DNA of 59,103 nt from contig JBBQNQ010000006.1 of NCBI GenBank assembly GCA_038330095.1, positions 1 through 59,103 of the forward strand, in the 5' to 3' direction. Below, piece after piece: positions 1 through 8,249 of this stretch (positions within the stretch are counted from its first letter, which is position 1; each line of letters opens with the position of its first letter). The notes beneath the pieces are model-generated. The model was not told the origin of the DNA and searched no databases. It saw only the letters and a list, made by a program, of their open reading frames with translations. The DNA comes from JBBPZA01 sp038330095. GTDB lineage: Bacteria > Actinomycetota > Thermoleophilia > Solirubrobacterales > Solirubrobacteraceae. Position numbers and translations under genes: made by a program.

Positions 1-267
1 GACTCCTTCCCGACGATCACCCCCGACGAGGCGGCGGACATGGTCTGCGAGGCCCTGCGGGCCAAGCCCAAGCACATCGGCACGCGACTTGGCACGGTCG
101 GCGAGGTGGCCTACTCGCTGCAGCCCAAGGCGGTCGACCAGATCCTCCACATGGCCTACAAGGTGTTCCCCGACTCGGCCGCCGCGAAGGGCAAGAAGGA
201 CCCCGACGAGCGCGCGTCGGGCGAGCAGATCGCTCTCGCGCACCTGATGCGCGGCGTCCACTGGTAG
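1..267 (+). CDS. C-terminal fragment of a short-chain dehydrogenase / acyl-CoA reductase-like protein
   Basis: Frame 1 is open from the first base to TAG at 265-267, so only the last 88 residues are inside the window. The visible part has no Rossmann motif. Its tail (RLGTVGEVAYSL, then VFPDSAAAKG) resembles the C-terminal extension of actinobacterial SDR proteins such as the mycobacterial AcrA-type fatty acyl-CoA reductases, which end in similar FPDS-AA-G segments. The reductase role is therefore inferred from the tail only. The gene starts outside the window. It could also be another SDR protein sharing this tail. Confidence 0.55.
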   Translation, partial: DSFPTITPDEAADMVCEALRAKPKHIGTRLGTVGEVAYSLQPKAVDQILHMAYKVFPDSAAAKGKKDPDERASGEQIALAHLMRGVHW

Positions 268-494
268 CGCACAGCGCCCTCGACGTCCTGGCCGCGGGGG
301 GCGGGCACCGCGCGAACCGCGGGACGTGGAGCGTCGTGCGCCGGATCTCCGTCCGGTTCGGCGGGCGGCGCCTGCTCTCTTACGCCGGGCCGCTAGCCAT
401 GGGCGTGAACGTCGTGGGGTGCGTCGCCGTGGGTGCTGGCGGCCTTCGCGCGCGAGCACGGCCAGCGTGCGGCCTCGCTGACCGGTTAGGGCTC
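268..494. other. Intergenic, no gene seen
   Basis: This gap of about 230 bases separates the SDR tail from the 3' end of ppk1, so the two genes converge here. I see no convincing coding frame, tRNA or strong terminator hairpin. Open frames crossing it are GC-driven and run antisense into ppk1. Confidence 0.5.
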
Positions 495-2633
495 TCAGGT
501 CGCCGTCGTCGCCGCCTCGGCCGCTCGGCGGCTGTGGCCCAGCATGAGCTCGCGGTGGACGTCGCGGGGCTCGGGCTCGGAGCGCTTGCGGTGGGTCCAG
601 CGGCCGTCGGAGTCGAGCTCCCACGCGTTGACCTCGTCGTCCAGGCAGCGCTGGAGGGTGTCGAGCAGGTCGTCGCGCAGAGCGGGGTCCTGGACCGGGA
701 CCGCGAGCTCCACCCGCGTGTCGAGGTTGCGGGGCATCAGATCGGCGGACCCGATCCACACGCTGCTCTCCCCGCTGCGCTCGAAGGTGAAGACTCGCGA
801 GTGCTCGAGGAAGCGTCCGACCACCGAGAGCACGCGGATGTTCTCCGACACGCCCGGCACGCCCGGTCGCAACCGGCAGATCCCGCGAATGTTGAGGTCG
901 ACGGGTACCCCGGCCTGTGAGGCTCTGTAGAGCGCACGGATGCATTCGCGGTCGACGAGCGCGTTCATCTTCATGGCGATCCGCGCGGGCTCGTTCTTGG
1001 TGTGCGCCTCGATCGTGCGCTCGATCTCGGTGAGGATGCCCGCGCGCAGATGCATCGGCGCGACCAGCCCCTTGCGGTAGCGCTTGGGGCGCCCATAGCC
1101 GGTCAGGAAGTTGAACATGTCGGCCACGTCGGCGCCGATCTCCTCATCGGTCGTGAACAGGCCGAAGTCGGTGTAGAGGCGAGCGGTGGAGGGGTGGTAG
1201 TTGCCCGTGCCGATGTGACAGTAGTTGCGCACGCCGTCGCCCTCCCGGCGCACGACGAGCAGCGCCTTCGCGTGGGTCTTCAACCCGGGGATGCCGTAGG
1301 TGACGTGGACCCCCGCCTCCTCCAGCGCCCGACCCCACTGGATGTTCGCGCGCTCGTCGAAGCGGGCCTTGACCTCGAGCAAGCACACCGCCTGCTTGCC
1401 GCGCTCGGTTGCGCGGATGAGGGCCGGGACGAGAGGCGAGTCGTCAGAGGTCCTGTAGACGGTCTGCTTGATCGCGAGGACGTCGGGATCCTCGACGGCT
1501 TGGTCGACGAAGCGCTGCACCGAGGTCGTCCACGAGTCGTAGGGGTGGTGGACGAGGATGTCGCCTTCCCGCATCGCGGCGAAGATGTCGACGCCGTCCT
1601 CGCGGTCCTCCTGCTGCAGGCGCGGCTGGGTGACCGGCGACCAGGGCTCCTCCGCGAGCTCCTTGTGACCCGGCAGCTTGACGATCTCCCACAGGTCTTC
1701 GAGGTCGAGCAGGCCGTCGACCTCGAAGACCTGGTCCTCCCCGACGTGCAGCCCCTCGACCAGCCGCGCGCGCAGCGCATCGGCCGTGCCCGCGGAGATC
1801 TCGAGGCGCACGACCTCCCCGAAGCGCCGCCGGCGCAGCTCGTCCTCCACCGCCGTGAGCAGGTCGTCGGCCTCGTCGGAGACCGTGAAGTCCGCGTCGC
1901 GGGTGACCCGGAAGTAGGAGTAGTCGAGGATCTCCATGCCCGGGAAGAGCGCGTCGAGGTTACGGGCGATCACGTCCTCGAGCGGGACCAGGCAGTCCTG
2001 GCCCTCCCCCACCTCGACGAAGCGCGGGAGCATCTCCTTGGGGACCTTGACGCGAGCGAAGGTCGTCTGGTCGTTGACAGGGTCGCGCAGCAGCACCGCC
2101 AGGCTGAGCGAGAGGTTCGAGATGTAGGGGAAGGGCCGACCCGGGCCGACGGCCAGCGGCGTCAGCACGGGGAAGATCTGGCGCTGGAAGCGCTCTGAGA
2201 GCGCCTCCCGCGCGTTGTCGCCGATGGAGTCGCACACCACGATGCGGATACCGTGCTGCTCCAGTGCGGGCCGCAGCTCGCGCTCAACCGAATCGGTCAG
2301 GCGTTTGTCCAGCTCCAGGACGCGATCGCGGATCCGCTCGAGGACCTCGCGTGGAGACAGCCCGTCCGCGCTGCGGGCGTCGATCCCCGCGTCGACCTGG
2401 TCGTGCAGGCCGGCCACGCGGACCATGAAGAACTCGTCCAGGTTGGAGGTGTAGATCGCCGCGAACTTCACTCGCTCGAGCAGCGGCAGGTCGTCGCGCT
2501 CGGTGAGCTGGAGCACCCGGTCGTTGAAGTCGAGCCACGAGAGCTCGCGGTTGAAGTACAGCGACGGGTCGGTGAGAGCCTCGCCGTCCTTGCCCGCCTC
2601 CGCGGCTCGCTCATGATCCTCGACGGTTGCCAT
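495..2633 (-). CDS. ppk1: Polyphosphate kinase Ppk1
   Basis: A 712-residue protein that reversibly moves the ATP gamma-phosphate onto polyphosphate. It shows the family's landmarks in order: N-terminal YFNRELSWLDFN and TSNLDEFFMVRVAGL, HHPYDSW, IKQTVYRTS, then the first phospholipase-D-like histidine motif (GLKTHAKALLVV) followed by CHIGTGNYHPSTARLYTD, and LEHSRVF and MPRNLDTRVE near the C-terminus. Length is normal for the family. The ATG at 2633 follows an AAGG-type ribosome site and begins MATVEDHE; open frame upstream is GC shadow. It lies 83 bases downstream of ppx on the same strand, so synthesis and breakdown of polyphosphate are probably co-transcribed. The last residues (about HSRRAAEAATTAT) are low-complexity and not conserved. 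Confidence 0.96.
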   Translation of the reverse strand: MATVEDHERAAEAGKDGEALTDPSLYFNRELSWLDFNDRVLQLTERDDLPLLERVKFAAIYTSNLDEFFMVRVAGLHDQVDAGIDARSADGLSPREVLERIRDRVLELDKRLTDSVERELRPALEQHGIRIVVCDSIGDNAREALSERFQRQIFPVLTPLAVGPGRPFPYISNLSLSLAVLLRDPVNDQTTFARVKVPKEMLPRFVEVGEGQDCLVPLEDVIARNLDALFPGMEILDYSYFRVTRDADFTVSDEADDLLTAVEDELRRRRFGEVVRLEISAGTADALRARLVEGLHVGEDQVFEVDGLLDLEDLWEIVKLPGHKELAEEPWSPVTQPRLQQEDREDGVDIFAAMREGDILVHHPYDSWTTSVQRFVDQAVEDPDVLAIKQTVYRTSDDSPLVPALIRATERGKQAVCLLEVKARFDERANIQWGRALEEAGVHVTYGIPGLKTHAKALLVVRREGDGVRNYCHIGTGNYHPSTARLYTDFGLFTTDEEIGADVADMFNFLTGYGRPKRYRKGLVAPMHLRAGILTEIERTIEAHTKNEPARIAMKMNALVDRECIRALYRASQAGVPVDLNIRGICRLRPGVPGVSENIRVLSVVGRFLEHSRVFTFERSGESSVWIGSADLMPRNLDTRVELAVPVQDPALRDDLLDTLQRCLDDEVNAWELDSDGRWTHRKRSEPEPRDVHRELMLGHSRRAAEAATTAT

Positions 2634-2716
2634 GCTCACCCTTGGTCTGCGCTGCAGTTTCCGGGACCCTCCTTCGCCGGATCCCCATGCTACCGGCGAG
2701 CCCCCGCCCGTCAGCC

Positions 2717-3583
2717 TCAGCCGTCCTCCATCAGCGCCAGCACGACGCCCTCGCGCAGCCCGCCGCGGCCGACCTCGAGAGGAAGTTGCAGGCGATCGAG
2801 GCCTGCCTCGAGGAGCAGCAGGCCGGCGGGCAGCAGGCGCACTCGCCGCGGGTCGAGCCCGTGGCACTCGGCAACCTCGAGGGCGGGGGCGCTGACGAGG
2901 TCTGAGACCGCACGCCCCACGGCCGACGAGTCGAGGCGCTCTCCGGCGACGCGGGGGAGCGAGGCCGCGCTGCCGCCGACGGCCAGGGCGAGGTCCGCCC
3001 GCGGTAGCTCCCCCAGCGCCTCCCACGCGGCGCGGGCGTGGGCGCGAACGCGGTCGAGCTCCTCGGGCGTGGGAGGGTCGCCGGCGATCAGCGCGCCGGT
3101 CAGGACACCCGAGCCCACCGGCATGGAAGCCGTCCAGTTCACGCCCGCACGCGCCGTCCCGAAGGCCAGCTCGGTCGAGCCGCCGCCGACGTCGACCACC
3201 GCAACGGTGCCCTCGGGCTGTTCGTCGCGCGCCGCCAGCGCGCCGGCGAAGGCCAGCGCCGCCTCCCGGTCGCCGTCGAGGGCCTCGACCTCGAGACCGG
3301 CGGCCTCGCGCAAAGCGGTGAGCACGGCCCCAGCGTTGGTCGCCGCGCGGATCGCCCCCGTGGCGACCACCCGTGCGCGCTGCGCGCCCAGCTCGCGGAC
3401 ACGGGCGGCCTGGGCGGCCACCGCTGCCGCGAGCCGCTCGATGTCCTCAGCGCCGAGCGCCCCGACGTCGCCCAGGCCGGCGAACGCGCGCTCCTGGGCG
3501 ACGACGCGCAGCCCGCCGGGCGCCGGGTCGGCGACCAGCAGGCGGATGGTGTTGGTCCCGATGTCGATGCAGGCGCAGCGCAA
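2717..3583 (-). CDS. ppx: Exopolyphosphatase, Ppx/GppA family
   Basis: A 288-residue cytosolic phosphatase expected to release phosphate from polyphosphate ends or act on pppGpp. Actin-like ATPase-fold motifs are visible: IDIGTNTIRLLVAD at the N-terminus (phosphate 1), VATGAIRAATN, VVDVGGGSTELAFG (phosphate 2) and the SMPVGSGVLTGA segment. It has only the catalytic Ppx/GppA unit (about 300 residues) and no C-terminal HD-type domain, as is common in actinobacteria. It is the first gene of a ppx-ppk1 pair on the minus strand. Its start lies about 40-50 bases from the divergent ABC transporter start, so regulatory sequence for both is compressed there. Confidence 0.92.
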   Translation of the reverse strand: MRCACIDIGTNTIRLLVADPAPGGLRVVAQERAFAGLGDVGALGAEDIERLAAAVAAQAARVRELGAQRARVVATGAIRAATNAGAVLTALREAAGLEVEALDGDREAALAFAGALAARDEQPEGTVAVVDVGGGSTELAFGTARAGVNWTASMPVGSGVLTGALIAGDPPTPEELDRVRAHARAAWEALGELPRADLALAVGGSAASLPRVAGERLDSSAVGRAVSDLVSAPALEVAECHGLDPRRVRLLPAGLLLLEAGLDRLQLPLEVGRGGLREGVVLALMEDG

Positions 3584-3636
3584 GGTCAGCGGCCGGGGGC
3601 GCTGGACAGAGAGCCGATCTTGGCATGATCAAGGGG

Positions 3637-4533
3637 ATGGCGACCACCCAGCCGGCCGTGGAGGTCCGCGGCCTACGCAAGCGCTACGGCGACCTCGACG
3701 CGGTCGGGGGCGTGGACTTCCGGGTGGAGGCGGGCGAGGTCTTCGGCCTCCTGGGACCCAACGGAGCGGGGAAGACGACGACCGTCGAGATCCTCGAGGG
3801 CTACCGGTCGCGCAGCGCGGGGACAGTGTCGGTGCTGGGCCACGACCCCGAGCGCCGGGAGCGGGCGCTGCGCGAGCGCGTCGGGATCGTCCTGCAGAGC
3901 ACGGGCATGTACCGCCAGCTGACCGTGTGCGAGGCGCTCACCCACTGGTCGCGCCTCTATCCGCATCCGCGCGACGTGGACGAGGTGATCGAGCTCGCGG
4001 GCCTCGCCGGCTCGCGAGACGTGCGCACGCGCCGCCTCTCCGGCGGCCAGCTTCGCCGGCTGGACTTCGCGCTGGCGCTGATCGGCGATCCCGAGCTGGT
4101 CTTCCTGGACGAGCCCACGACGGGCTTCGATCCCGCCGCGCGCCGCGCGGCATGGGACACGATCCGCTCGCTGGCGCAACTGGGCAAGACGATCCTGCTC
4201 ACCACCCACTACCTCGACGAGGCGCAGGCGCTCGCCGACCGCGTCGCGATCATCAAGGGCGGCCGGATCGTCGCCGAAGGCGCCCCGAGCGAGCTGGGGA
4301 CCGGCGGCTCGCGCTACCGGGTCGCCTGGCGCGAGCCCGACGGAACCCTGGTGGAGCACGAGACCGACGACCCGACCACGCTGCTCCACGACGTCACCGC
4401 GGCGGCGCTGGCGCGCGGCGAGCAGCTCGCAGAGCTCTCCGTGAGCCGCCCGAGCCTGGAGGACGTCTATCTCGACCTCACCGCGGACGAGAGCGAAGCG
4501 GCGACGCCGACCCCCGCCGTCCCCGCGCCATGA
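3637..4533 (+). CDS. ABC transporter ATP-binding protein (ABC-2 / drug-export type)
   Basis: A 298-residue ATPase that powers the membrane protein encoded immediately downstream. Walker A is GPNGAGKTTT, the Q-loop is near VGIVLQSTGMYRQLTV, the ABC signature is RLSGGQLRRLDFALAL, Walker B is LVFLDEPTTGFDP, and the switch His is in LLTTHYLDEA. The C-terminal 70 residues after the nucleotide-binding domain match the extension seen in DrrA-like exporters. ATG 3637 (MATTQPAVEV) is chosen although a GGGG tract sits very close; ATG 3625 (MIKGMATT) is equally possible. Its stop overlaps the permease start (ATGA). Substrate cannot be told from sequence. Confidence 0.93.
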   Translation: MATTQPAVEVRGLRKRYGDLDAVGGVDFRVEAGEVFGLLGPNGAGKTTTVEILEGYRSRSAGTVSVLGHDPERRERALRERVGIVLQSTGMYRQLTVCEALTHWSRLYPHPRDVDEVIELAGLAGSRDVRTRRLSGGQLRRLDFALALIGDPELVFLDEPTTGFDPAARRAAWDTIRSLAQLGKTILLTTHYLDEAQALADRVAIIKGGRIVAEGAPSELGTGGSRYRVAWREPDGTLVEHETDDPTTLLHDVTAAALARGEQLAELSVSRPSLEDVYLDLTADESEAATPTPAVPAP

Positions 4534-5276
4534 GCACGGCCGCGCTCACCTGGCGCCAGTACCGGCTCGAGCGCCGGATGTTCTGGCGCAACCCCAGCGC
4601 GGCGTTCTTCAACTTCCTGCTGCCGCTGCTCTTCCTCGCGCTGTTCGGCGCGGTGTTCTCCTCTGACCAGAAGCAGCTCGACGTCATCGTCCCCGGCATC
4701 GCGGGGATGAGCGTGATGTCCACCACCTTCTCAGCTCTGGCTTTCAACTTAACCTTCCTGCGTGAAGCCGGGATCCTCAAGCGCATCCGGGGCACGCCGC
4801 TGCCCGGCGGGGCCTACCTCGGCGGGATCGCACTGAACGCGATCACCAACGCGGTGGTGCAGATCACCCTCGTCGTGCTCGCCGGGCGGCTGTTCTTCGG
4901 CGTGCACTGGCCCAAGGAGTGGCCCGAGCTGGCGCTGTTCATCGCGCTCGGCGTGGCCTGCTTCGCCTCGCTGGGCGTGGCCTTCTCGCACCTGATCCCG
5001 AACTTCGACTCCGCCCCGGCCTACGTGAACGCGGTGTTCCTGCCGGTGATCTTCATCTCCGGGGTCTTCTACGACGTGAGCAACACCCCGGTCGCGCTCA
5101 AGGACGTCGCGGAGGTCCTTCCGCTCAAGCACCTCATCGACGGGCTCTCGGGGGCGATGGTCACCGGCGCCGGACTGGGCGACAACCTCACCGCGCTCGC
5201 GGTGGTCGGGGCATGGGCGCTCTTGGGCGCGGTGCTCGCCGTCCGCGGGTTCTCGTGGGAAGGGCGCCGCATTTGA
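4530..5276 (+). CDS. ABC-2 type transporter permease
   Basis: A 248-residue integral membrane protein with about six hydrophobic segments: FFNFLLPLLFLALFGAVF, IAGMSVMSTTFSALAF, AITNAVVQITLVVLAG, LALFIALGVACFASLGVAF, AVFLPVIFISGVFY and a C-terminal LTALAVVGAWALLGAVLAV. This is the ABC2_membrane layout of multidrug or polyketide exporters. It starts at an ATG overlapping the stop of the ATPase gene, so the two are translationally coupled and form one exporter. The segment FISGVFYDVSNTP with a downstream PLKHL is typical of the family. Substrate is unknown. Confidence 0.92.
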   Translation: MSTAALTWRQYRLERRMFWRNPSAAFFNFLLPLLFLALFGAVFSSDQKQLDVIVPGIAGMSVMSTTFSALAFNLTFLREAGILKRIRGTPLPGGAYLGGIALNAITNAVVQITLVVLAGRLFFGVHWPKEWPELALFIALGVACFASLGVAFSHLIPNFDSAPAYVNAVFLPVIFISGVFYDVSNTPVALKDVAEVLPLKHLIDGLSGAMVTGAGLGDNLTALAVVGAWALLGAVLAVRGFSWEGRRI

Positions 5277-5397
5277 TGGACGCAGGCCACCGGCCGGCGC
5301 CGCCGGGCTCTGTTCGAGACCCGGCGACGCACGACAGGCGACCGGCGCCTCTCGCGGAGGTTTCTACCCCCGGGCCGTCCGCCTAACCTTCGCCCCG

Positions 5398-6090
5398 GTG
5401 CTCGCGGTCCTCTACGACGTCCACGGCAACCTCCCCGCGCTCGAGGCCGTGCTCGACGACGCGCAGGCCCGTGGCGCCCGGCGCTTCCTCCTCGGCGGCG
5501 ACTACGCCCTGTTCGGCGCGTGGCCGGCGGAGACCGTCGCGCGACTGGGCGAGCTCGACGCGACGTGGATCCGCGGCAACGGCGAGCGCTGGACGGCAGC
5601 GCCGGCCGGCGCCCCCGACGATCCCGTCGTCCAGGGCGCTATCAGGGCATGCGCGGCGGCTCTGGGCGAGCGGGAGGTCGAGCGGCTGGCCGGGCTGCCC
5701 GAGTCCCATCGCGACGGGGCCACGGCCTACTGGCACGGGTCCCCGGTCTCCGACGTGCGCTCGTTCCTGCCCACGCCGGGCGGGGACGAGGCCGAGCTGC
5801 TGGCGGGCGTCGAGGAGGAGCGCCTGGTCTTCGGACACACCCATCTCCCCTTCCGCCGGATCGCGGTGCGCGGCGAGCGGCCGGTCGAGCTGGTCAACCC
5901 CGGCAGCGTCGGCATGCCCTTCGACGGCGATCCGCGCGCGGGCTACGCGCTGATCGGCGCCGACGGGGCCGCCGAGCATCGCCGCCTGCCCTATGACCAC
6001 CGCGCGAGCGCCGCGGCGCTGCGCGATCGCTTCGAGCACGAGTGGACCGCGACGATCGCGCGGCGCCTGGTGCAGGCGCGCTTCGGATGA
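5398..6090 (+). CDS. Metallophosphoesterase (calcineurin-like, YfcE/MJ0936 type)
   Basis: A 230-residue predicted cytosolic phosphodiesterase with a di-metal centre. Metal-binding blocks are visible in order: YDVHGNLPAL (D-x-H), LLGGDYALFG (GGD), IRGNGE (GN-[HE] position), WHGSPVS, and FGHTHLPF (G-H-x-H), followed by LVNPGSVGMP, which is typical of YfcE-like proteins. The usual His after GN is replaced by Gly-Glu (GNGE), as in several actinobacterial members. The GTG start is the only one near the conserved N-terminal strand. It overlaps the following hydratase gene by 4 bases. The natural substrate is not inferable. Confidence 0.88.
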   Translation: MLAVLYDVHGNLPALEAVLDDAQARGARRFLLGGDYALFGAWPAETVARLGELDATWIRGNGERWTAAPAGAPDDPVVQGAIRACAAALGEREVERLAGLPESHRDGATAYWHGSPVSDVRSFLPTPGGDEAELLAGVEEERLVFGHTHLPFRRIAVRGERPVELVNPGSVGMPFDGDPRAGYALIGADGAAEHRRLPYDHRASAAALRDRFEHEWTATIARRLVQARFG

Positions 6091-6782
6091 CCAGCGCCGC
6101 CGGCGACGAGCGCGTCCGCCGCGGGATGGCCGCGCAGCTCGGGCTGCGCGCGCGCCGCCTGGAGGCCGGCGCACGACCGGTGGGCTGGAAGGTGGGACTC
6201 AACCCGCCGGCCGCGCAGCAACGGGCGGGGATCGACGGGCCGGTCGCCGGCTTCCTCACCGACGCGACCGTTCTGGAGCCCGGCTCGAGCTACTCGATCG
6301 GCGACGGCAAGCGCGTGGTGGTCGAGCCCGAGGTCGCGGTGCGACTCGGGGCCGACGTGCCCGCCGTGGCGGGCGCGGACGCCGCGCGCGCCGCGATCGC
6401 CGCCGCCGGACCCGCGCTGGAGATCGTCGAGATCGATCGCGACGTCGCGGAGATCGAAGCGGTGCTCGCCGGCGACATCTTCCACCGCGCGGTGGTGTTC
6501 GGCGAGGAGCACGAGGGAGTCCGCGACGTCACGGACGTGCAGTTCCGGGTGCTGAAGGGCGAGCGGACCGAAGGCGAGGGCGACGCCGGCGAGGCGGCCG
6601 GCGACCTCGGCGCGCTGCTCGCTCACGTCGCGCGCTTCCTCCACGCCCACGGCGCGGCGCTGCGTGCCGGCGACCGGGTCATCTGCGGTGCGCTCGTGAC
6701 ACCGCTCGCCGTCGCCCCCGGAGACCGGGTCGTCCTCGACCTCGGTGGGTTGGGGACAGTGGACGCGCGGTTCGAGGCGTGA
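6087..6782 (+). CDS. 2-keto-4-pentenoate hydratase / fumarylacetoacetate hydrolase family protein
   Basis: A 231-residue protein of the MhpD/4-oxalocrotonate decarboxylase branch of the FAH fold, which acts on 2-oxo acids in aromatic-ring degradation. Seen features are PVGWKVGLNPPAAQ near residue 32, GPVAGFLTD, VVVEPEVAVRLG (the E-x-E metal-binding strand), EIVEIDRDVAE, and C-terminal LRAGDRVICGALVTPL. Length is slightly below the usual 250-270 residues. The start ATG overlaps the metallophosphoesterase stop. No other aromatic-degradation gene is near, so a specific pathway cannot be assigned. Confidence 0.82.
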   Translation: MTSAAGDERVRRGMAAQLGLRARRLEAGARPVGWKVGLNPPAAQQRAGIDGPVAGFLTDATVLEPGSSYSIGDGKRVVVEPEVAVRLGADVPAVAGADAARAAIAAAGPALEIVEIDRDVAEIEAVLAGDIFHRAVVFGEEHEGVRDVTDVQFRVLKGERTEGEGDAGEAAGDLGALLAHVARFLHAHGAALRAGDRVICGALVTPLAVAPGDRVVLDLGGLGTVDARFEA

Positions 6783-8247
6783 CCCGTGTCGCCACCGGAC
6801 CACTAGAGTTGGGCGCGCTTGCGGGGGTCGTGACGTAACCGCTCTGGAGACATATCGGCGCTGGCGTGCGCGGCGGGTGTGGCTGCGCGATCCCGCACGC
6901 GCGCTCGGGCTCCTGGCGCCCGACGCACGGGCGGGCGGGCGTGGCGATCCCGAGGCGCTGTCCCTGTACGCGTGGCTCTCGCTGACCTTCAACCGCGACG
7001 AGCGCGAGGCCGAGCGTGCCGCGCGGATCGCCCTTCGCGGCGTGGACGACGGGCGCTTCGCCTCGGCGGCCCTCGCTGCGGTGCTGCTCAACCGCGGCGA
7101 CTATGACGAGGCCCTCGCCGTCCTGCGCGATGCGCGTGCGCGCCACCCGGGCGTCCCCTGGTACGAGCTGTCGCTCGCCGACGCTCTGGTCGAGGCCGGC
7201 CGCGTCGGGGCGGCGGAGGAGCTGCTGGAGCCTGCCGCGGCATCCGGGCCGCCCCTGCGCCGCCACGCCCTCAAGCGGCTCTCTCGCCTTGCGCTCGAGC
7301 GCGGCGAGTCCGATCGCGCGCGCCGCTGGTTCGCCGAGCTGCTGGAGCTCGCGCCCGACTACATCGTCTACGCGTCGGACTACGAGACCGCGGGCACCCT
7401 CGAGCTCGAGGCGGACGACCGCGACGCCGCGCGCGCGATCTGGCGGCGTGGCGGCGGCATCTACCCCCGCCACGACGGCCTGCGCACCCTCTTGCGCGAG
7501 CACTTCGGCGAGGAGGGGCCGGCCGGGAGAGCGCGCATCGCCCGGGTCTCCGAGCAGGAGGTCGGTGCCCGGCGGATCCCGGTCCGCACGCCGTTCATCA
7601 CTGCGCGCACGGGCCTGGATGCCGTGATCGACGAGGCCACCGCCGACGTCCGCGAGCCCGGCGACGTGCTCGTGCTCGCCGAGAGCGCGGCGGCGGCCGG
7701 GCAGGGCAAGATCGTACCCCTCGAGCTCGTCGAGGCCGGCCCGATGGCGCGCGTGCTCTCGCGGTTCGTAGGCGCGATCGGTCCGCTGCACAGCCCCGAG
7801 GGCATGCAGGGCGCGATCCTCGAGGCCGGCCGCCTGCGGGTGCTGCTGGCGGCGATCGCGGGCGCGGCGGGCAAGCTCGCTCGCCGGCGTGGCTGGTTCT
7901 ACCACGTGGCGGGGCCCGCGGCGGCGATGATCGACGACGTCGCAGCGTGCATGCCCCCGCACGATCACCACATCCTGTTCGGTCCCCGCGACCCTGACGG
8001 CCTGGCGAGCGGCCTGGCCCGGCGACTGGGGTGTGAGGTGGCGGTGGTCGACGCCAATCACCTCACCGGGGCGTGGGTCGTCGGCGCGACGCCGCGCGTC
8101 GACCGCGACTGGCTCACCCGCGTGCTGGCCGACAACCCGGCCGGCAACGAGGATGAGGGAACGCCCGTCGTGCTCGTGCGCCCGCTGGCTCCGGGCGACG
8201 GACGGGTGGGCGCCGGCGCGAGGGCGCGCACGGCGACCGGAGGCTGA
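6745..8247 (+). CDS. TPR protein with C-terminal F420-0:gamma-glutamyl ligase-like domain
   Basis: The N-terminal half (to about residue 260) is helical TPR-like repeat: EAERAARIALRGVDD, GDYDEALAVLRDARARHPG, GRVGAAEELLEPAAA, GESDRARRWFAELLELAPD. From about residue 270 it resembles the CofE/FbiB F420-ligase fold: RTPFITARTGLDAVI, EPGDVLVLAESAAAAGQGK, GWFYHVAGPAAAMIDDVA, and VAVVDANHLTGAWVVGA. CofE enzymes add glutamate to F420-0; whether this fused form does so is unknown. The start is uncertain: GTG 6745 overlaps the previous gene by 38 bases, GTG 6877 is the next in frame, and the helical repeat seems to begin near 6844, so a CTG start is possible. Confidence 0.72.
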   Translation: MGWGQWTRGSRRDPCRHRTTRVGRACGGRDVTALETYRRWRARRVWLRDPARALGLLAPDARAGGRGDPEALSLYAWLSLTFNRDEREAERAARIALRGVDDGRFASAALAAVLLNRGDYDEALAVLRDARARHPGVPWYELSLADALVEAGRVGAAEELLEPAAASGPPLRRHALKRLSRLALERGESDRARRWFAELLELAPDYIVYASDYETAGTLELEADDRDAARAIWRRGGGIYPRHDGLRTLLREHFGEEGPAGRARIARVSEQEVGARRIPVRTPFITARTGLDAVIDEATADVREPGDVLVLAESAAAAGQGKIVPLELVEAGPMARVLSRFVGAIGPLHSPEGMQGAILEAGRLRVLLAAIAGAAGKLARRRGWFYHVAGPAAAMIDDVAACMPPHDHHILFGPRDPDGLASGLARRLGCEVAVVDANHLTGAWVVGATPRVDRDWLTRVLADNPAGNEDEGTPVVLVRPLAPGDGRVGAGARARTATGG

Positions 8248-8249
8248 TC

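Noticed and set aside
2253..5276. A 1000-residue plus-strand open frame antisense to ppk1/ppx and running into the ABC permease
   Set aside because: Only the part after 4530 is a real gene; the rest is Arg/Ser/Ala-rich shadow of well-supported genes on the other strand or frame.
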